Positions 1-9,102 of a DNA stretch of 64,000 nt are shown in pieces. The translations under genes and the position numbers were made by a program. Below the pieces are notes generated by a model, which saw only the letters and a list, made by a program, of their open reading frames with translations, made no database searches and was not told where the DNA came from. This DNA is from Arthrobacter sp. Soil763. Lineage in GTDB: Bacteria > Actinomycetota > Actinomycetes > Actinomycetales > Micrococcaceae. How positions within the stretch are numbered: position 1 is the first letter of the stretch; each line of letters starts with the position of its first letter. The stretch lies in assembly GCF_001428365.1 (NCBI RefSeq), contig NZ_LMSH01000002.1, forward strand, positions 1,137,505 to 1,201,504, in the 5' to 3' direction.

Positions 1-1457
1 GCGGACCGTGTCTTCCGCCGGGGGCCCTGGATTTTGGCCCGGTGTCTTACCTCTCGTCGCCGGGCCGCCATAACGAGGTCCGAAGATATGGCCGCGTTGA
101 ATCGCTGTCTGGGTGATCCGCCCACGCTAGTGCCGGGCAGGGGTGGGGCGGTGGAGTGGTAGGTGTGGCCGGTTGGGGTGTTGAGTTGGAGGGTGTGCCG
201 CCCTGGTCCGGGTCGGGGTTGGGCGTTCCAGCCGGGGGTTTCCTTGGTGTGGTTGCAGGCTTCGCAGAGCCCGGCGCCGTTGGTGGCGGCGGTGGGCCCG
301 CCGGTGTGCCAGGGAGCCACGTGGTCCAGATGGCGGATGGGGGCGTCACAGTAGGGGGTGCGGCAGGTGTTGTCGCGGGTTTGGATGAAGCGGCGGAGCC
401 CGGCGGGGAAGATGCGGGCGCGGGAGTCCATGGCGGTGAGTTCTCCGGTGGCGGGCGCGGTGTAGAGCCGTCGCAGCCAGACCGGGAAGGGCGGGTTGCT
501 GCCTACGCCGCCTCCGGAGCCGCCCGTTCCGCCGCTGACTGCGCCGTTTCCGGTGCCTTGGCCGCTGTCATCGTCCGCTTGGTCTCCCGTGCCGCCGGTG
601 AGGAGGGCCCGGGCCCACCCGGCGGGAACGACACCGTAGCCCTGGAGCCGGACCGGTTCGCTGTCGCCTTGGAACAGGGTCCGGTCAGTCATGACGAGCT
701 GAATGCTGATGCCGCTGATGCCCCCGGGAGTGCCGGTGGTGCGGTCGACGAGGGTGTCGGCCATCAGCTGGCCGCGGGAGCGGGGGTCGCCGTCGGAGCG
801 GGCAGCATCCGCAGTCCTGCTCAGTGCGGAGTAGACCGCGACGGCCTGGGGTGCCGGGAGCAGGGCGGTGAGGTAGCACATGGTGTCCGGTGCGGGGCGG
901 ACGCTGACGTACCGTTCGGTCGCGGCGTGGGCGGCCCGCTGGGTGACGGTGCGCGGGTCGCGGCGGTAGGCGGCGGCCCTCGCTGCGGCGGTGATGGTCC
1001 GGTCGCCGGCGCCGTCGAAAGTCCCGGCGTCGGGGGCGAGTTCTTCGTCCACGGCGGTGCGGTCCGCGGCGGTGAGGCCTGCGGTCTCCCGGACCAGCAG
1101 GGTGGCGCGCCATTCGTTCAGCTGCCCGGTTTCCAGGGCGGCGAAGGTGCGGGGCATCTCGGTCACCAGTGCCCGCGCGAGGCCCAGGAGGCGGCAGCCT
1201 TTGGCGGGGGATTCCCGCCGCGCCAAGGCGATCTCGGCACCAACCCCGGCGCCAATCTTGTCCCCGGGTACCCCGGCGGCGGCCTGCTCTCGCCGTCGTA
1301 CCAGGTCCAAGGCGACGGATAGCCGGGCCTGCCGGGCCGCGATCGCGGACTTCCGGTCCTCCAGTGCACGCAGCTCATCGACAATCGCCGCCGCGTCTCC
1401 CATCATTGGGTCCGCAGCGTCGACTGAATCCTTGAAAAGCTTCCGACTGCCTTCCAT
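1..1457 (-). CDS. DUF222 / HNH endonuclease domain protein (3' end outside window)
   Basis: Reading the minus strand gives an open frame from ATG at 1457 to the window edge without a stop, so the C-terminus is missing. The N-terminal two thirds resemble the DUF222 domain ([19 protein letters not shown]). Near the C-terminus, around 350-230, lies an HNH core: [19 protein letters not shown] followed by [13 protein letters not shown], with the paired Cys and the His-Asp-His expected of an HNH nuclease. Such proteins are multicopy in Micrococcales; their role is unclear, with mobile or defence-related nuclease activity usually assumed. The GGGG just upstream is a weak ribosome site. Antisense open frames of up to 388 codons here are GC-driven. 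Confidence 0.85.
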   Translation of the reverse strand, partial: MEGSRKLFKDSVDAADPMMGDAAAIVDELRALEDRKSAIAARQARLSVALDLVRRREQAAAGVPGDKIGAGVGAEIALARRESPAKGCRLLGLARALVTEMPRTFAALETGQLNEWRATLLVRETAGLTAADRTAVDEELAPDAGTFDGAGDRTITAAARAAAYRRDPRTVTQRAAHAATERYVSVRPAPDTMCYLTALLPAPQAVAVYSALSRTADAARSDGDPRSRGQLMADTLVDRTTGTPGGISGISIQLVMTDRTLFQGDSEPVRLQGYGVVPAGWARALLTGGTGDQADDDSGQGTGNGAVSGGTGGSGGGVGSNPPFPVWLRRLYTAPATGELTAMDSRARIFPAGLRRFIQTRDNTCRTPYCDAPIRHLDHVAPWHTGGPTAATNGAGLCEACNHTKETPGWNAQPRPGPGRHTLQLNTPTGHTYHSTAPPLPGTSVGGSPRQRFNAAISSDLVMAARRREVRHRAKIQGPRRKTRS

Positions 1458-1606
1458 GACCCCATTCAACCGGGAGGGTCTGACATTAATGGGGGGCGGC
1501 CGGGGATCTGCTAACGGGAAGTCGCGCCGGAGCTAATCAGCCGCTCGCTGGGCCGTTCCTTCCGGACTCCGAACGCGGGCCGTCCCGGACTCCACGGAAC
1601 CGCCGA

Positions 1607-2527
1607 CTACGCCCCCACCCTCGCCCGGACGGCGAGGGTGGCGCAGAGGATGACTGCCATCCCGCCCACAACGGTTAGCCAACCCACCGGTTCGCTCAGC
1701 AGCAGCGCCGCCCAGCCGATGCTCAGCACCGGCTGGACCAGCTGGATCTGGCTGACTTTGGCCATCGGCCCCAGCGCCAGGCCGCGGTACCAGGCGAAGA
1801 AACCGAGGAACATACTTACCACCGCCAGGTACCCGAAAGCCGCCCACTCGCCGGGCCCGGCGTCGATCTGCTGCCTTGCAACGGACACTACGGTGAGACC
1901 GGCCATGAACGGGAAGGCCGCAATCAGCGCCCAGGACACCGTCTGCCAGGATCCCAGTTCACGGGCCAGCAGCCCGCCCTCCGCGTAGCCGATGGCGGCC
2001 GAGAGCACGGCGCCCAGCAGCAGCAGGTCTGCCCAGTGCGGCTTGTCCAGACCCCCGGATTGCAGCAGGCCGAAGGCGACCGCGGCCAGAGCCCCCGCCG
2101 CAGTCGCCGCCCAGAAACGCTTCCCCGGAGTGGTTCGTGTGCGTAGGACGACGACGGCGGCCGTCGCTGCCGGCAGCAGCGCGATCACCACCGCTCCGTG
2201 GCTGGCGGCCGCGGTCTGGAGGGCAAAGGACGTCAGCAGCGGAAAACCGACCACGATCCCGGCGCCGGTGATGGTGAGGCGGATCCACTGCCGCGAAGAA
2301 GGAAGACTCTGCCGGGTAACTGCCAAGACCACCCCCGCGAGCACCGCGGCCACCACAGCCCGGCCCGCGCCGATGAACAGCGGGGACATGCCACCCACGG
2401 CCACCCGCGTCATAGGGATGGTCAGCGAAAATGCCGCCACGCCCAAGAGTCCCCACCCATACCCTGGGGCCCGCGAGGACGGTAGCGGAGACGACACATG
2501 GACAGTAGCGCTACTATTGGCTTTCAT
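1607..2527 (-). CDS. EamA (DMT) family transporter
   Basis: Predicted inner-membrane metabolite exporter of about 306 residues with ten hydrophobic segments arranged as two EamA repeats (about residues 20-145 and 160-295). Family traits visible include the Pro/Gly-rich first helix (FSLTIPMTRVAVGG) and the late motif QIQLVQPVLSIGWAALLLSE. The substrate cannot be read from sequence; family members export amino acids or related metabolites. I start it at ATG 2527. This codon shares CATG with the start of the divergent MocR-type regulator, which is therefore its likely regulator. An upstream in-frame ATG at 2566 would lie deeper inside the regulator gene and is less likely. Confidence 0.88.
   Translation of the reverse strand: MKANSSATVHVSSPLPSSRAPGYGWGLLGVAAFSLTIPMTRVAVGGMSPLFIGAGRAVVAAVLAGVVLAVTRQSLPSSRQWIRLTITGAGIVVGFPLLTSFALQTAAASHGAVVIALLPAATAAVVVLRTRTTPGKRFWAATAAGALAAVAFGLLQSGGLDKPHWADLLLLGAVLSAAIGYAEGGLLARELGSWQTVSWALIAAFPFMAGLTVVSVARQQIDAGPGEWAAFGYLAVVSMFLGFFAWYRGLALGPMAKVSQIQLVQPVLSIGWAALLLSEPVGWLTVVGGMAVILCATLAVRARVGA
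2504..2515. promoter_or_regulatory. Perfect 12-bp palindrome between divergent starts, candidate operator
   Basis: AGTAGCGCTACT is a perfect palindrome 11 bp before the regulator ATG and inside the first codons of the EamA gene. A second inverted repeat, CTATTG (2514-2519) and CAATAG (2534-2539), is centred on the shared CATG. A -10-like TACTAT (2512-2517) sits 8 nt before the regulator ATG. On the other strand TATTGT lies 5 nt before the EamA ATG. Use as the MocR operator is inferred. Confidence 0.4.
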
Positions 2528-3938
2528 GTCTGACAATAGCAGTTCACGGATCGCCGAGGCACTCAAAGCTCGGGTGTCGGCCGCGGCGCCGGGAACCCGG
2601 CTACCGTCGACGCGGTCCCTCGTGACTGATTACCGGGCCAGCCCCATCACGATTCAGTCCGCACTGCGGTCTCTGGCCGCGCAGGGGCTGATCGAGAGCC
2701 GGCCCGGTGTGGGCACGTTCGTCCGCCACCGTACCGAGCTCCGGCCCGCGGACTACGGCTGGCAGTCCGCAGCCCTCGGCCCCGCACCCGGCGCGCTGCG
2801 GCCCAATCCTTCCGCCATGCGGGACGTGCCGAACGATGTCACGGCCTTCAACGCCGGCTACCCGGACCGGGAGCTGCTGCCTGGACGGCTGGTGCGCGCT
2901 GCCCTGGCCCGCGCCGCCCGGAGTGACGCCGCCGTCGTCCGGCCGCCGGCGGCCGGGCTGCCGGAGCTCCAGGCCTGGTTCGCCCAGGAGCTCGGCGCAT
3001 CATCGTTGCCGGACGTGCCCGCACCCGTCGCGGCCGACGTCGTGATCCTCCCAGGATCCCAGAGCGGACTCAGCTCGCTCTTCCGCGCCCTGGTGGGCCC
3101 CGGCCAGCCGCTGCTCATGGAATCGCCCACCTACTGGGGCGCCATCTTGGCCGCCGCCAGCGCCGGAGTGCGCATCATCCCCATCCCGAGCGGACCGAAC
3201 GGCCCGGACGTCTCGGAACTGGCCCGTGCCTTCGAGGAGACCGGCGCCCGCGCCTTCTACGCCCAACCGACCTTCGCCAATCCCACCGGCGCGCACTGGA
3301 CGCAGAATCAAGGCGACCGGGTGCTGGACATGGTGCGCCAGCACGGTGCCTTCCTGATCGAGGACGACTGGGCCCACGATTTCGGCATCACCGCGGAGCC
3401 TGCGCCGCTCGCCGCCCGGGACGGCTCGGGCCACGTCGTCTACCTGCGGTCCCTGACCAAGAGCCTGTCCCCGTCCCTCCGGGTCGCCGCCGTCATTGCC
3501 CGCGGTCCCGCCCGGGAACGGATCATGGCGGACCGGTTGGCGGAATCGATGTACGTCAGCGGCCTGCTCCAGGCCGCCGCCGTCGACGTCGTCACCCAGT
3601 CCGGATGGCAGGCGCACCTGCGCACCCTCAAGAACCACCTGAAATCCCGCCGTGACCTGCTGCTGGACAGCCTCCGCGACCTCGCACCGGCGGCGCGCGT
3701 GGCGCACGTACCGGCCGGGGGACTCAACCTCTGGGCCCGGCTCCCGGACGGCACCGACATGGGGCGCCTGGTTCGGGACTGCGAGGCCAGCGGCGTGGTG
3801 ATCGCCGACGGCGCGGGCTGGTTCCCGGCCGAGGCCTCGGCCCCCTTCCTGCGGCTCAACTACGCCGGCCCCAACCCGGCGGCGTTCCCCCGCGCCGCCC
3901 GGGTGCTGGGGGAGGCCCTGCAGCGCAACGACGGATAG
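2526..3938 (+). CDS. MocR-type transcriptional regulator (GntR HTH + aminotransferase domain)
   Basis: A 470-residue fusion. Residues 1-70 form a GntR winged helix (STRSLVTDYRASPITIQ, then LIESRPGVGTFV). Residues about 100-470 form a class I aminotransferase-like domain with the PLP-binding lysine in YLRSLTKSLSPSLR (about K312). MocR proteins bind PLP or an amino-substrate adduct and control nearby transport or PLP genes, so the divergent EamA exporter is the obvious target. The start at 2526 places the HTH at the N-terminus as in the family; longer in-frame extensions run antisense through the EamA gene. There is no good Shine-Dalgarno site, but TACTAT lies 8 nt upstream, so the mRNA may be leaderless. 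Confidence 0.9.
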   Translation: MSDNSSSRIAEALKARVSAAAPGTRLPSTRSLVTDYRASPITIQSALRSLAAQGLIESRPGVGTFVRHRTELRPADYGWQSAALGPAPGALRPNPSAMRDVPNDVTAFNAGYPDRELLPGRLVRAALARAARSDAAVVRPPAAGLPELQAWFAQELGASSLPDVPAPVAADVVILPGSQSGLSSLFRALVGPGQPLLMESPTYWGAILAAASAGVRIIPIPSGPNGPDVSELARAFEETGARAFYAQPTFANPTGAHWTQNQGDRVLDMVRQHGAFLIEDDWAHDFGITAEPAPLAARDGSGHVVYLRSLTKSLSPSLRVAAVIARGPARERIMADRLAESMYVSGLLQAAAVDVVTQSGWQAHLRTLKNHLKSRRDLLLDSLRDLAPAARVAHVPAGGLNLWARLPDGTDMGRLVRDCEASGVVIADGAGWFPAEASAPFLRLNYAGPNPAAFPRAARVLGEALQRNDG

Positions 3939-4075
3939 TCAGCCGACGGCCCATCGGGCCGGGGCGCTTCGCCACCCTCCGCCGCGCCGTATTTCAGATC
4001 GGTAACGCTAGCTCCTATGCTTAGCTGGAGCCTTTGTAAGGATTTGGGGGCGAGTAGTCGTGAGGAAACTGGTAA

Positions 4076-5401
4076 ATGAGTAGTGTTCTGACAATCCGCG
4101 GAGGCGTCCCGCTGACCGGCCGCGTCACCGTTCGCGGGGCCAAGAATCTTGTCCCCAAGGCGATGGTCGCCGCCCTGCTGGGCAACGAGCCTTCCGTGCT
4201 GCGCAACGTCCCGGAAATCAAGGACGTTGAGGTTGTCACCAGCTTGCTCCAGCTCCACGGCGTCACGGTGGACAAGGACCCCGTAACCGGGGACCTCACC
4301 CTGGACCCGACCAACGCAAAGACGGCGTCGCACACGGCCATCGACGCGCACGCCGGCGACTCTCGCATTCCCATCCTGCTGTGCGGGCCGCTGATCCACG
4401 CGATCGGCGAAGCCTTCATCCCGGACCTGGGCGGCTGCAAGATCGGCGACCGGCCGATCGACTACCATCTGAACGTGCTGCGCCAGTTCGGCGCCGTCGT
4501 CGAGAAGCGCCCGGGCGGCATCCACATCTCCGCGCCGGGCGGCCTCAAGGGCGCCAAGATCGCGCTGCCGTACCCATCCGTGGGGGCCACCGAGCAGGTC
4601 CTGCTCAGCGCCACCCGCGCCGAGGGCATCACCGAGCTCACGGGTGCGGCCACCGAGCCGGAAATCGTCGACCTGATCGCCGTGCTGCAGAAGATGGGCG
4701 CGATCATCAGCGTCCAGACGGACCGCACCATCCGGATCGAGGGCGTGCAGGACCTGGGCGGCTACAACCACCGCGCCCTCTCCGACCGCAACGAGTCCGC
4801 GTCCTGGGCCTCCGCGGCCCTGGTGACCCGCGGCGACATCTTCGTCGAGGGCGCCACCCAGCGCGACATGATGACCTTCCTGAACACCTACCGCAAGGTC
4901 GGCGGCGGCATGGACATCGGCGAGGACGGCATCCGTTTCTACCACCCCGGCGGCAAGCTCAACCCGCTGGTGCTCGAAACCGACGTTCACCCCGGTTTCA
5001 TGACCGACTGGCAGCAGCCGCTGGTCGTTGCCCTGACCCAGGCGGAGGGCGTCTCGATCGTGCATGAGACTGTCTACGAGAACCGCTTCGGATTCACGGA
5101 CGCACTGATCCGGATGGGCGCAAGCATCCAGGTCCACCGCGAATGCCTGGGCAGCGTCCCGTGCCGCTTCGGCCAGCGCAACTTCCTGCACTCCGCCGTG
5201 ATCTCCGGCCCCGCCCAGCTCAAGGGCGTCGACATCGACGTCCCCGACCTGCGCGGCGGCTTCAGCCACCTGATCGCGGCGCTGGCCGCCACCGGCACCT
5301 CCCGGGTCACCGGCATCGACATCATCAACCGCGGCTACGAGCGCTTCACCGAAAAGCTCGCCGGCCTGGGCGCCGATTTCGACATCACGTCGGCCCGATA
5401 G
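4076..5401 (+). CDS. murA: UDP-N-acetylglucosamine 1-carboxyvinyltransferase
   Basis: First committed enzyme of peptidoglycan synthesis: transfers enolpyruvate from PEP to UDP-GlcNAc in the cytoplasm. The 441-residue protein has the family length and an EPSP-synthase fold. Visible are the substrate lysine in VRGAKNLVPK (K23) and the catalytic loop LGGCKIGDRPIDYH with Cys121 as general acid. Mycobacterial MurA has Asp there, so this enzyme is of the fosfomycin-sensitive Cys type. TGAGGAAA at 4061-4068 is a good ribosome site for ATG 4076. It begins an operon with plsC, gpsA and ddl, an order common in actinobacteria. Confidence 0.96.
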   Translation: MSSVLTIRGGVPLTGRVTVRGAKNLVPKAMVAALLGNEPSVLRNVPEIKDVEVVTSLLQLHGVTVDKDPVTGDLTLDPTNAKTASHTAIDAHAGDSRIPILLCGPLIHAIGEAFIPDLGGCKIGDRPIDYHLNVLRQFGAVVEKRPGGIHISAPGGLKGAKIALPYPSVGATEQVLLSATRAEGITELTGAATEPEIVDLIAVLQKMGAIISVQTDRTIRIEGVQDLGGYNHRALSDRNESASWASAALVTRGDIFVEGATQRDMMTFLNTYRKVGGGMDIGEDGIRFYHPGGKLNPLVLETDVHPGFMTDWQQPLVVALTQAEGVSIVHETVYENRFGFTDALIRMGASIQVHRECLGSVPCRFGQRNFLHSAVISGPAQLKGVDIDVPDLRGGFSHLIAALAATGTSRVTGIDIINRGYERFTEKLAGLGADFDITSAR

Positions 5402-5411
5402 CGGGGACTCC

Positions 5412-6242
5412 GTGAAGGAAACGGCCAAGAGCCACATCACCTTTGTCATCGTGGCCGGGATTGTCCGGCCCGTCATGAACCTGCTGATGAACAAGAAGTG
5501 GGAGGGGCTGGAGAAACTCCCGGCCAGCGGCTTCATTGCCGTCCCCAACCACTGCACCGAGATCGACCCGCTCGTGATCGGGCACATGCTCTACAACCAG
5601 AAGCGGATGCCGCACTTCCTGGCCAAGGGCAGCCTGTTCAAGGTGCCGGTGCTGGGTTCGGTGCTGCGCAACACCAAGCAGGTTCCGGTGGAACGTTCGA
5701 CGGCGGGTGCCAACCGGTCGCTCCAGGTCGCCAAGGAAGTCGTGGACGAGGGCGGTGCCATCATCATCTATCCGGAGGGCACGCTGACCCGCGATCCGGA
5801 GCTGTGGCCCATGAAGGGCCACACCGGAGCCGCCCGGATGGCATTGGAAAGCGGCATCCCGGTCGTACCGATGGCGCACTGGGGCGCGCATGAGGTGTTC
5901 CCGCGCTACGCCAAGCGCTTCCATATCTTCCCCCGGAAGACGTCCCGGGTGCTGGTGGGCGACCCGGTGGACCTCAGCGCCTTCGAGGGCCGGCCGTTGG
6001 ACAAGACCACGCTGACCGAGGCCACCAACGTCATCATGGACGCCATCACCGAACTCCTGGCGACGCTGCGCGGCGGCCAGCCGCCGCTGGTCCGCTGGGA
6101 TCCCTCGGCGCACAACCAGTCCACCCACGGGCGCTTCATCGAACGCGGGGGCAAGACCCGCGGAGCAGCCGAGGGTACCGATGCCGGCACCGTCACGGAT
6201 AGCACTGCCGCGGACGGCACCGCCACGGACGGCACCAAGTGA
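5412..6242 (+). CDS. plsC: 1-acyl-sn-glycerol-3-phosphate acyltransferase
   Basis: Predicted membrane-associated acyltransferase making phosphatidic acid from lysophosphatidic acid. It carries the LPLAT catalytic block H-X4-D (NHCTEID, H47/D52) and the glycerophosphate-binding motif YPEGTLTRDPE. One N-terminal hydrophobic segment (FVIVAGIVRPVMNLL) could anchor it. It starts with GTG 5412, 10 nt after the murA stop, and ends in GTGA shared with gpsA, so translation is probably coupled. The last 40 residues are low-complexity Thr/Gly/Asp and unlikely to be structured. Confidence 0.93.
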   Translation: MKETAKSHITFVIVAGIVRPVMNLLMNKKWEGLEKLPASGFIAVPNHCTEIDPLVIGHMLYNQKRMPHFLAKGSLFKVPVLGSVLRNTKQVPVERSTAGANRSLQVAKEVVDEGGAIIIYPEGTLTRDPELWPMKGHTGAARMALESGIPVVPMAHWGAHEVFPRYAKRFHIFPRKTSRVLVGDPVDLSAFEGRPLDKTTLTEATNVIMDAITELLATLRGGQPPLVRWDPSAHNQSTHGRFIERGGKTRGAAEGTDAGTVTDSTAADGTATDGTK

Positions 6243-7285
6243 CGGCAGATTTGACCGGTTCGGCCCGGCGCGTCGCCGTGCTGGGGGCCGGTTCCTGGGG
6301 GACCACGTTCGCGAAGGTCCTCGCGGACGCCGCCACCGCCTCCGGCGTCGAACGGGAGATCCGGCTTTGGGGCCGGCGCGCCGCCGTCGTGGACCAAATC
6401 AACACCGAACACCGCAACGGCCAGTACCTCAAGGACATCGCGCTGCCGGCGAGCATCACCGCCTCCACCGACGTCGCCGAGGTCATCCAGGGCGCGGACC
6501 TGGTGGTCCTGGCGGTGCCCGCCCAGACGCTGCGGCCGCAACTGCGCGAGTGGAAGCACCTGATCGGGCCGGACGCCCTAGTGGTCTCGCTGATGAAGGG
6601 CCTGGAACTGCACACCGACGCCCGGATGAGCGAGGTGATCCGGGAAGAACTCGGCATCCCCGCCGGGCGCGTTGCCGTGGTCTCCGGGCCGAACCTCGCC
6701 ATGGAGATCGCGCGCGAGGAGCCGACCGCCTCGGTCGTCGCTTGCGCAGACGACGCCGCGGCCGGCTGGATCGCCCGTAGCTGCACCGCACCGTACTTCC
6801 GGCCGTATACGACGTCGGACGTCATCGGCGTTGAGATCGGCGGCATCGTCAAGAACATCATCGCCCTGGCGGTCGGCATCTGCGAGGGCAGGCAGATGGG
6901 CGATAACACCAAGGCGTCCGTGATCACCCGCGGCCTGGCCGAAACCTCCCGGCTGACCCTGGCCCTGGGCGGGGAAGCCCGGACCATGGCGGGGCTGGCC
7001 GGTCTCGGGGACCTCGTGGCCACGTGCTCCTCCGCGCTGTCCCGCAACCACACGGCGGGACGCCTGCTTGGCACAGGGCTGACCCTGGAGCAGGTCACTG
7101 CGGAAATGACGCAGACCGCCGAAGGCATCAAGTCGGCGCAGGCCGTGCACGAGCTGGCAGGGAAGGTGGGCGTCGAGATGCCCATCACCGCCGCCGTCGT
7201 CGCCGTGCTGGCCGGCAAACTGTCCGTAGACGAACTGGGGCCGCTGCTGCTGTCCCGGGACCTGAAACCCGAAGGCGATTACTAA
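6239..7285 (+). CDS. gpsA: Glycerol-3-phosphate dehydrogenase [NAD(P)+]
   Basis: Reduces dihydroxyacetone phosphate to sn-glycerol-3-phosphate, the backbone used by PlsC next door. The Rossmann motif VLGAGSWGTTFAK lies near the N-terminus. GPNLAMEIA, the catalytic lysine region EIGGIVKNIIALAVG and the AGLGDLVATC segment are typical. Length is 348 residues, normal for the family. GTG 6239 overlaps the plsC stop by 4 nt. Confidence 0.96.
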   Translation: MTADLTGSARRVAVLGAGSWGTTFAKVLADAATASGVEREIRLWGRRAAVVDQINTEHRNGQYLKDIALPASITASTDVAEVIQGADLVVLAVPAQTLRPQLREWKHLIGPDALVVSLMKGLELHTDARMSEVIREELGIPAGRVAVVSGPNLAMEIAREEPTASVVACADDAAAGWIARSCTAPYFRPYTTSDVIGVEIGGIVKNIIALAVGICEGRQMGDNTKASVITRGLAETSRLTLALGGEARTMAGLAGLGDLVATCSSALSRNHTAGRLLGTGLTLEQVTAEMTQTAEGIKSAQAVHELAGKVGVEMPITAAVVAVLAGKLSVDELGPLLLSRDLKPEGDY

Positions 7286-7287
7286 GA

Positions 7288-8436
7288 GTGTCGGAAAACA
7301 ACGTGAGCCCAGAAAACACCACCGGCAGCGCCCGGCCGCGGGTGGCAGTGCTGTTCGGCGGCCGCTCCAGTGAGCACGCCGTCAGCTGCGTTACCGCGGC
7401 GGGAGTCCTCGGGGCGATCGACCAGGCCAAGTACGAGGTCATTCCGATCGGGATCGCCAAGACCGGCCAGTGGGTGCTTGTCTCCGGCGACACCGGGCAG
7501 TGGTCGCTGTCTTCGACGTCGCTGCCCGAGGTGGCGCCGTCGGAGCAGACCGTGACCCTCGCGGAGATCGGCGGCGAGCACCAGCTCATCGTGGCAGCGC
7601 CCAACCAGGTCCCGCAGGAGCTCGGCTCCGTGGACGTGGTCTTCCCGCTGCTGCACGGGCCGTTCGGCGAGGACGGCACCATCCAGGGCCTGCTGGAACT
7701 CTCCGACACCCGCTACGTCGGCGCCGGCGTGCTGGCCTCCGCGGTGGGCATGGACAAGCACTTCATGAAGGTCGTGTTCGAGTCCGCCGGACTCCGCGTG
7801 GGCCCGTACATCGCGGTGACGGACCGGCAGTGGCTCACCGACCCGGAGCTGGTGCGCAAACGCGTGGATGCGCTCGGCTTCCCGGTGTTCGTCAAGCCGG
7901 CGCGGGCCGGCTCCTCCATGGGCATCTCCAAGGTCGACTCGCTGGACCAGCTGGACGCCGCCATCGAGGCCGCCCGGGAACACGACCCGAAGCTCGTGAT
8001 CGAGGCCGGCATCGTTGGCCGCGAGATCGAATGCGCCGTCCTGGAGGGCCGGGGAACCGACGCGCCGCGGACGTCCATGCCGGGCGAGATCTCCGTGGCC
8101 GGCGGCGGCCACGACTTCTACGATTTCAACGCCAAGTACGTGGAGGACGACGCCGCGTCGCTCAGCTGCCCGGCCGACCTCCCCGACGAGGCCAGCTCCC
8201 GGGTCCGCGAGCTCGCGGCCGTCGCCTTCGACGCCGTCGGTGCCGAGGGCCTGAGCCGGGTGGACTTCTTCTACACGCCCGAGGGTGAGCTGATCATCAA
8301 CGAGATCAACACCATGCCCGGGTTTACGCCCAAGAGCATGTACCCGCAGATGTGGAAGGCCTCAGGCCTGGGCTATGCGGAACTGATCGACGAACTGATC
8401 CACTTGGCCCTGCACCGCAAGACCGGCCTCCGGTAG
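7288..8436 (+). CDS. ddl: D-alanine--D-alanine ligase
   Basis: ATP-grasp ligase forming D-Ala-D-Ala for the peptidoglycan stem peptide. Recognisable motifs are LFGGRSSEHAVS, HGPFGEDGTIQG, the ATP-binding strand VFVKPARAGSSMGISKV, and the Mg-binding NEINTMPGFTPKSMY. The product is 382 residues. I choose GTG 7288, 2 nt after the gpsA stop; GTG 7303 is an alternative that also keeps the domain. It closes the murA-plsC-gpsA-ddl operon. Confidence 0.95.
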   Translation: MSENNVSPENTTGSARPRVAVLFGGRSSEHAVSCVTAAGVLGAIDQAKYEVIPIGIAKTGQWVLVSGDTGQWSLSSTSLPEVAPSEQTVTLAEIGGEHQLIVAAPNQVPQELGSVDVVFPLLHGPFGEDGTIQGLLELSDTRYVGAGVLASAVGMDKHFMKVVFESAGLRVGPYIAVTDRQWLTDPELVRKRVDALGFPVFVKPARAGSSMGISKVDSLDQLDAAIEAAREHDPKLVIEAGIVGREIECAVLEGRGTDAPRTSMPGEISVAGGGHDFYDFNAKYVEDDAASLSCPADLPDEASSRVRELAAVAFDAVGAEGLSRVDFFYTPEGELIINEINTMPGFTPKSMYPQMWKASGLGYAELIDELIHLALHRKTGLR

Positions 8437-8478
8437 GAGCCGGCGGGGCGGGCGCCTGATTCAGGAGCCGCACCGGAA

Positions 8479-8982
8479 CTACTTGCCGGTGGGCAGGTTC
8501 TGCAGGTCTTCCTGGCCCACGCAGTTCCGGGTCGCCTTGATCTTGCCGGCGGCGTTGGCCAGTTCCGCCAGTACGGTGGCGGAACTGATCTTGTCCGGGT
8601 CCATCAGCACTTCGGTGGCGGGTTCCCGCCCGAAGGTGGTCAGCGTCCACACCGGGTTGCCCTCCTTGATGACCCAGTCGACGTCGTTGACGCTGACGCA
8701 TCGGTCGGTGGTGGGGCCCGGAACGTTGACGCCGCAGCGCAGGACCACCAGGGACGGATCTCCCCACGCCGCGGTCGCCTGACTGTTGGTCTTGCGCAGT
8801 TTCGCGTCCCCAATGGTGTCCGGCAGCGCCAGCATCATCGGCGCGCACGCTGCGTTCGCCGCGTCCTTGGCGGGGGCGACGTCGACGGCGGGCGAGCAGG
8901 CGCTCAGTACCAGCGCGCCGGCCGCGGCGGCAACCACCAGTCGGAGAGGACGTGCGGCTGCAGGGATACGGGACGAAGGCAT
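8479..8982 (-). CDS. DUF3515 lipoprotein
   Basis: A 167-residue protein with a lipoprotein signal: basic N-terminus, Ala-rich core, and lipobox LVLSAC with Cys29 as the lipidated residue. The body matches DUF3515, an actinobacterial family of unknown function often next to ddl and thiL; conserved cysteines (NAACAPMM, LRCGV, DRCVSV, RNCVG) may form disulfides outside the membrane. It is convergent with ddl, with 42 nt between the stops. TAGGCT sits 6 nt before the ATG and there is no Shine-Dalgarno site, so the mRNA is probably leaderless. Confidence 0.88.
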   Translation of the reverse strand: MPSSRIPAAARPLRLVVAAAAGALVLSACSPAVDVAPAKDAANAACAPMMLALPDTIGDAKLRKTNSQATAAWGDPSLVVLRCGVNVPGPTTDRCVSVNDVDWVIKEGNPVWTLTTFGREPATEVLMDPDKISSATVLAELANAAGKIKATRNCVGQEDLQNLPTGK

Positions 8983-8988
8983 TGCTTA

Positions 8989-8994
8989 AGCCTA
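8989..8994 (-). promoter_or_regulatory. -10 element, leaderless promoter of the DUF3515 gene
   Basis: TAGGCT on the minus strand followed by 6 nt (taagca) and ATG 8982. This TANNNT-N6-start spacing puts the transcription start at the start codon. Confidence 0.55.
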
Positions 8995-9102
8995 TCCCGG
9001 CGGGGCCATGTCCCTCGTGCCCGTATTGCGGGGGGCCGTGACAGAATGGGCCTGCGTTAGCCGATGACCGTTGAATCTTGCAGAACAGGTGGGAACGCCA
9101 CG

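Noticed and set aside
156..1322. 388-codon plus-strand open frame opposite the HNH gene
   Set aside because: Gly/Val-rich nonsense translation typical of the antisense frame of GC-rich genes; the minus strand carries clear DUF222 and HNH motifs.
3860..5587. 575-codon reverse open frame opposite murA
   Set aside because: Val/Asp/Gly-rich shadow; crosses several genuine gene boundaries and has no promoter or ribosome site.
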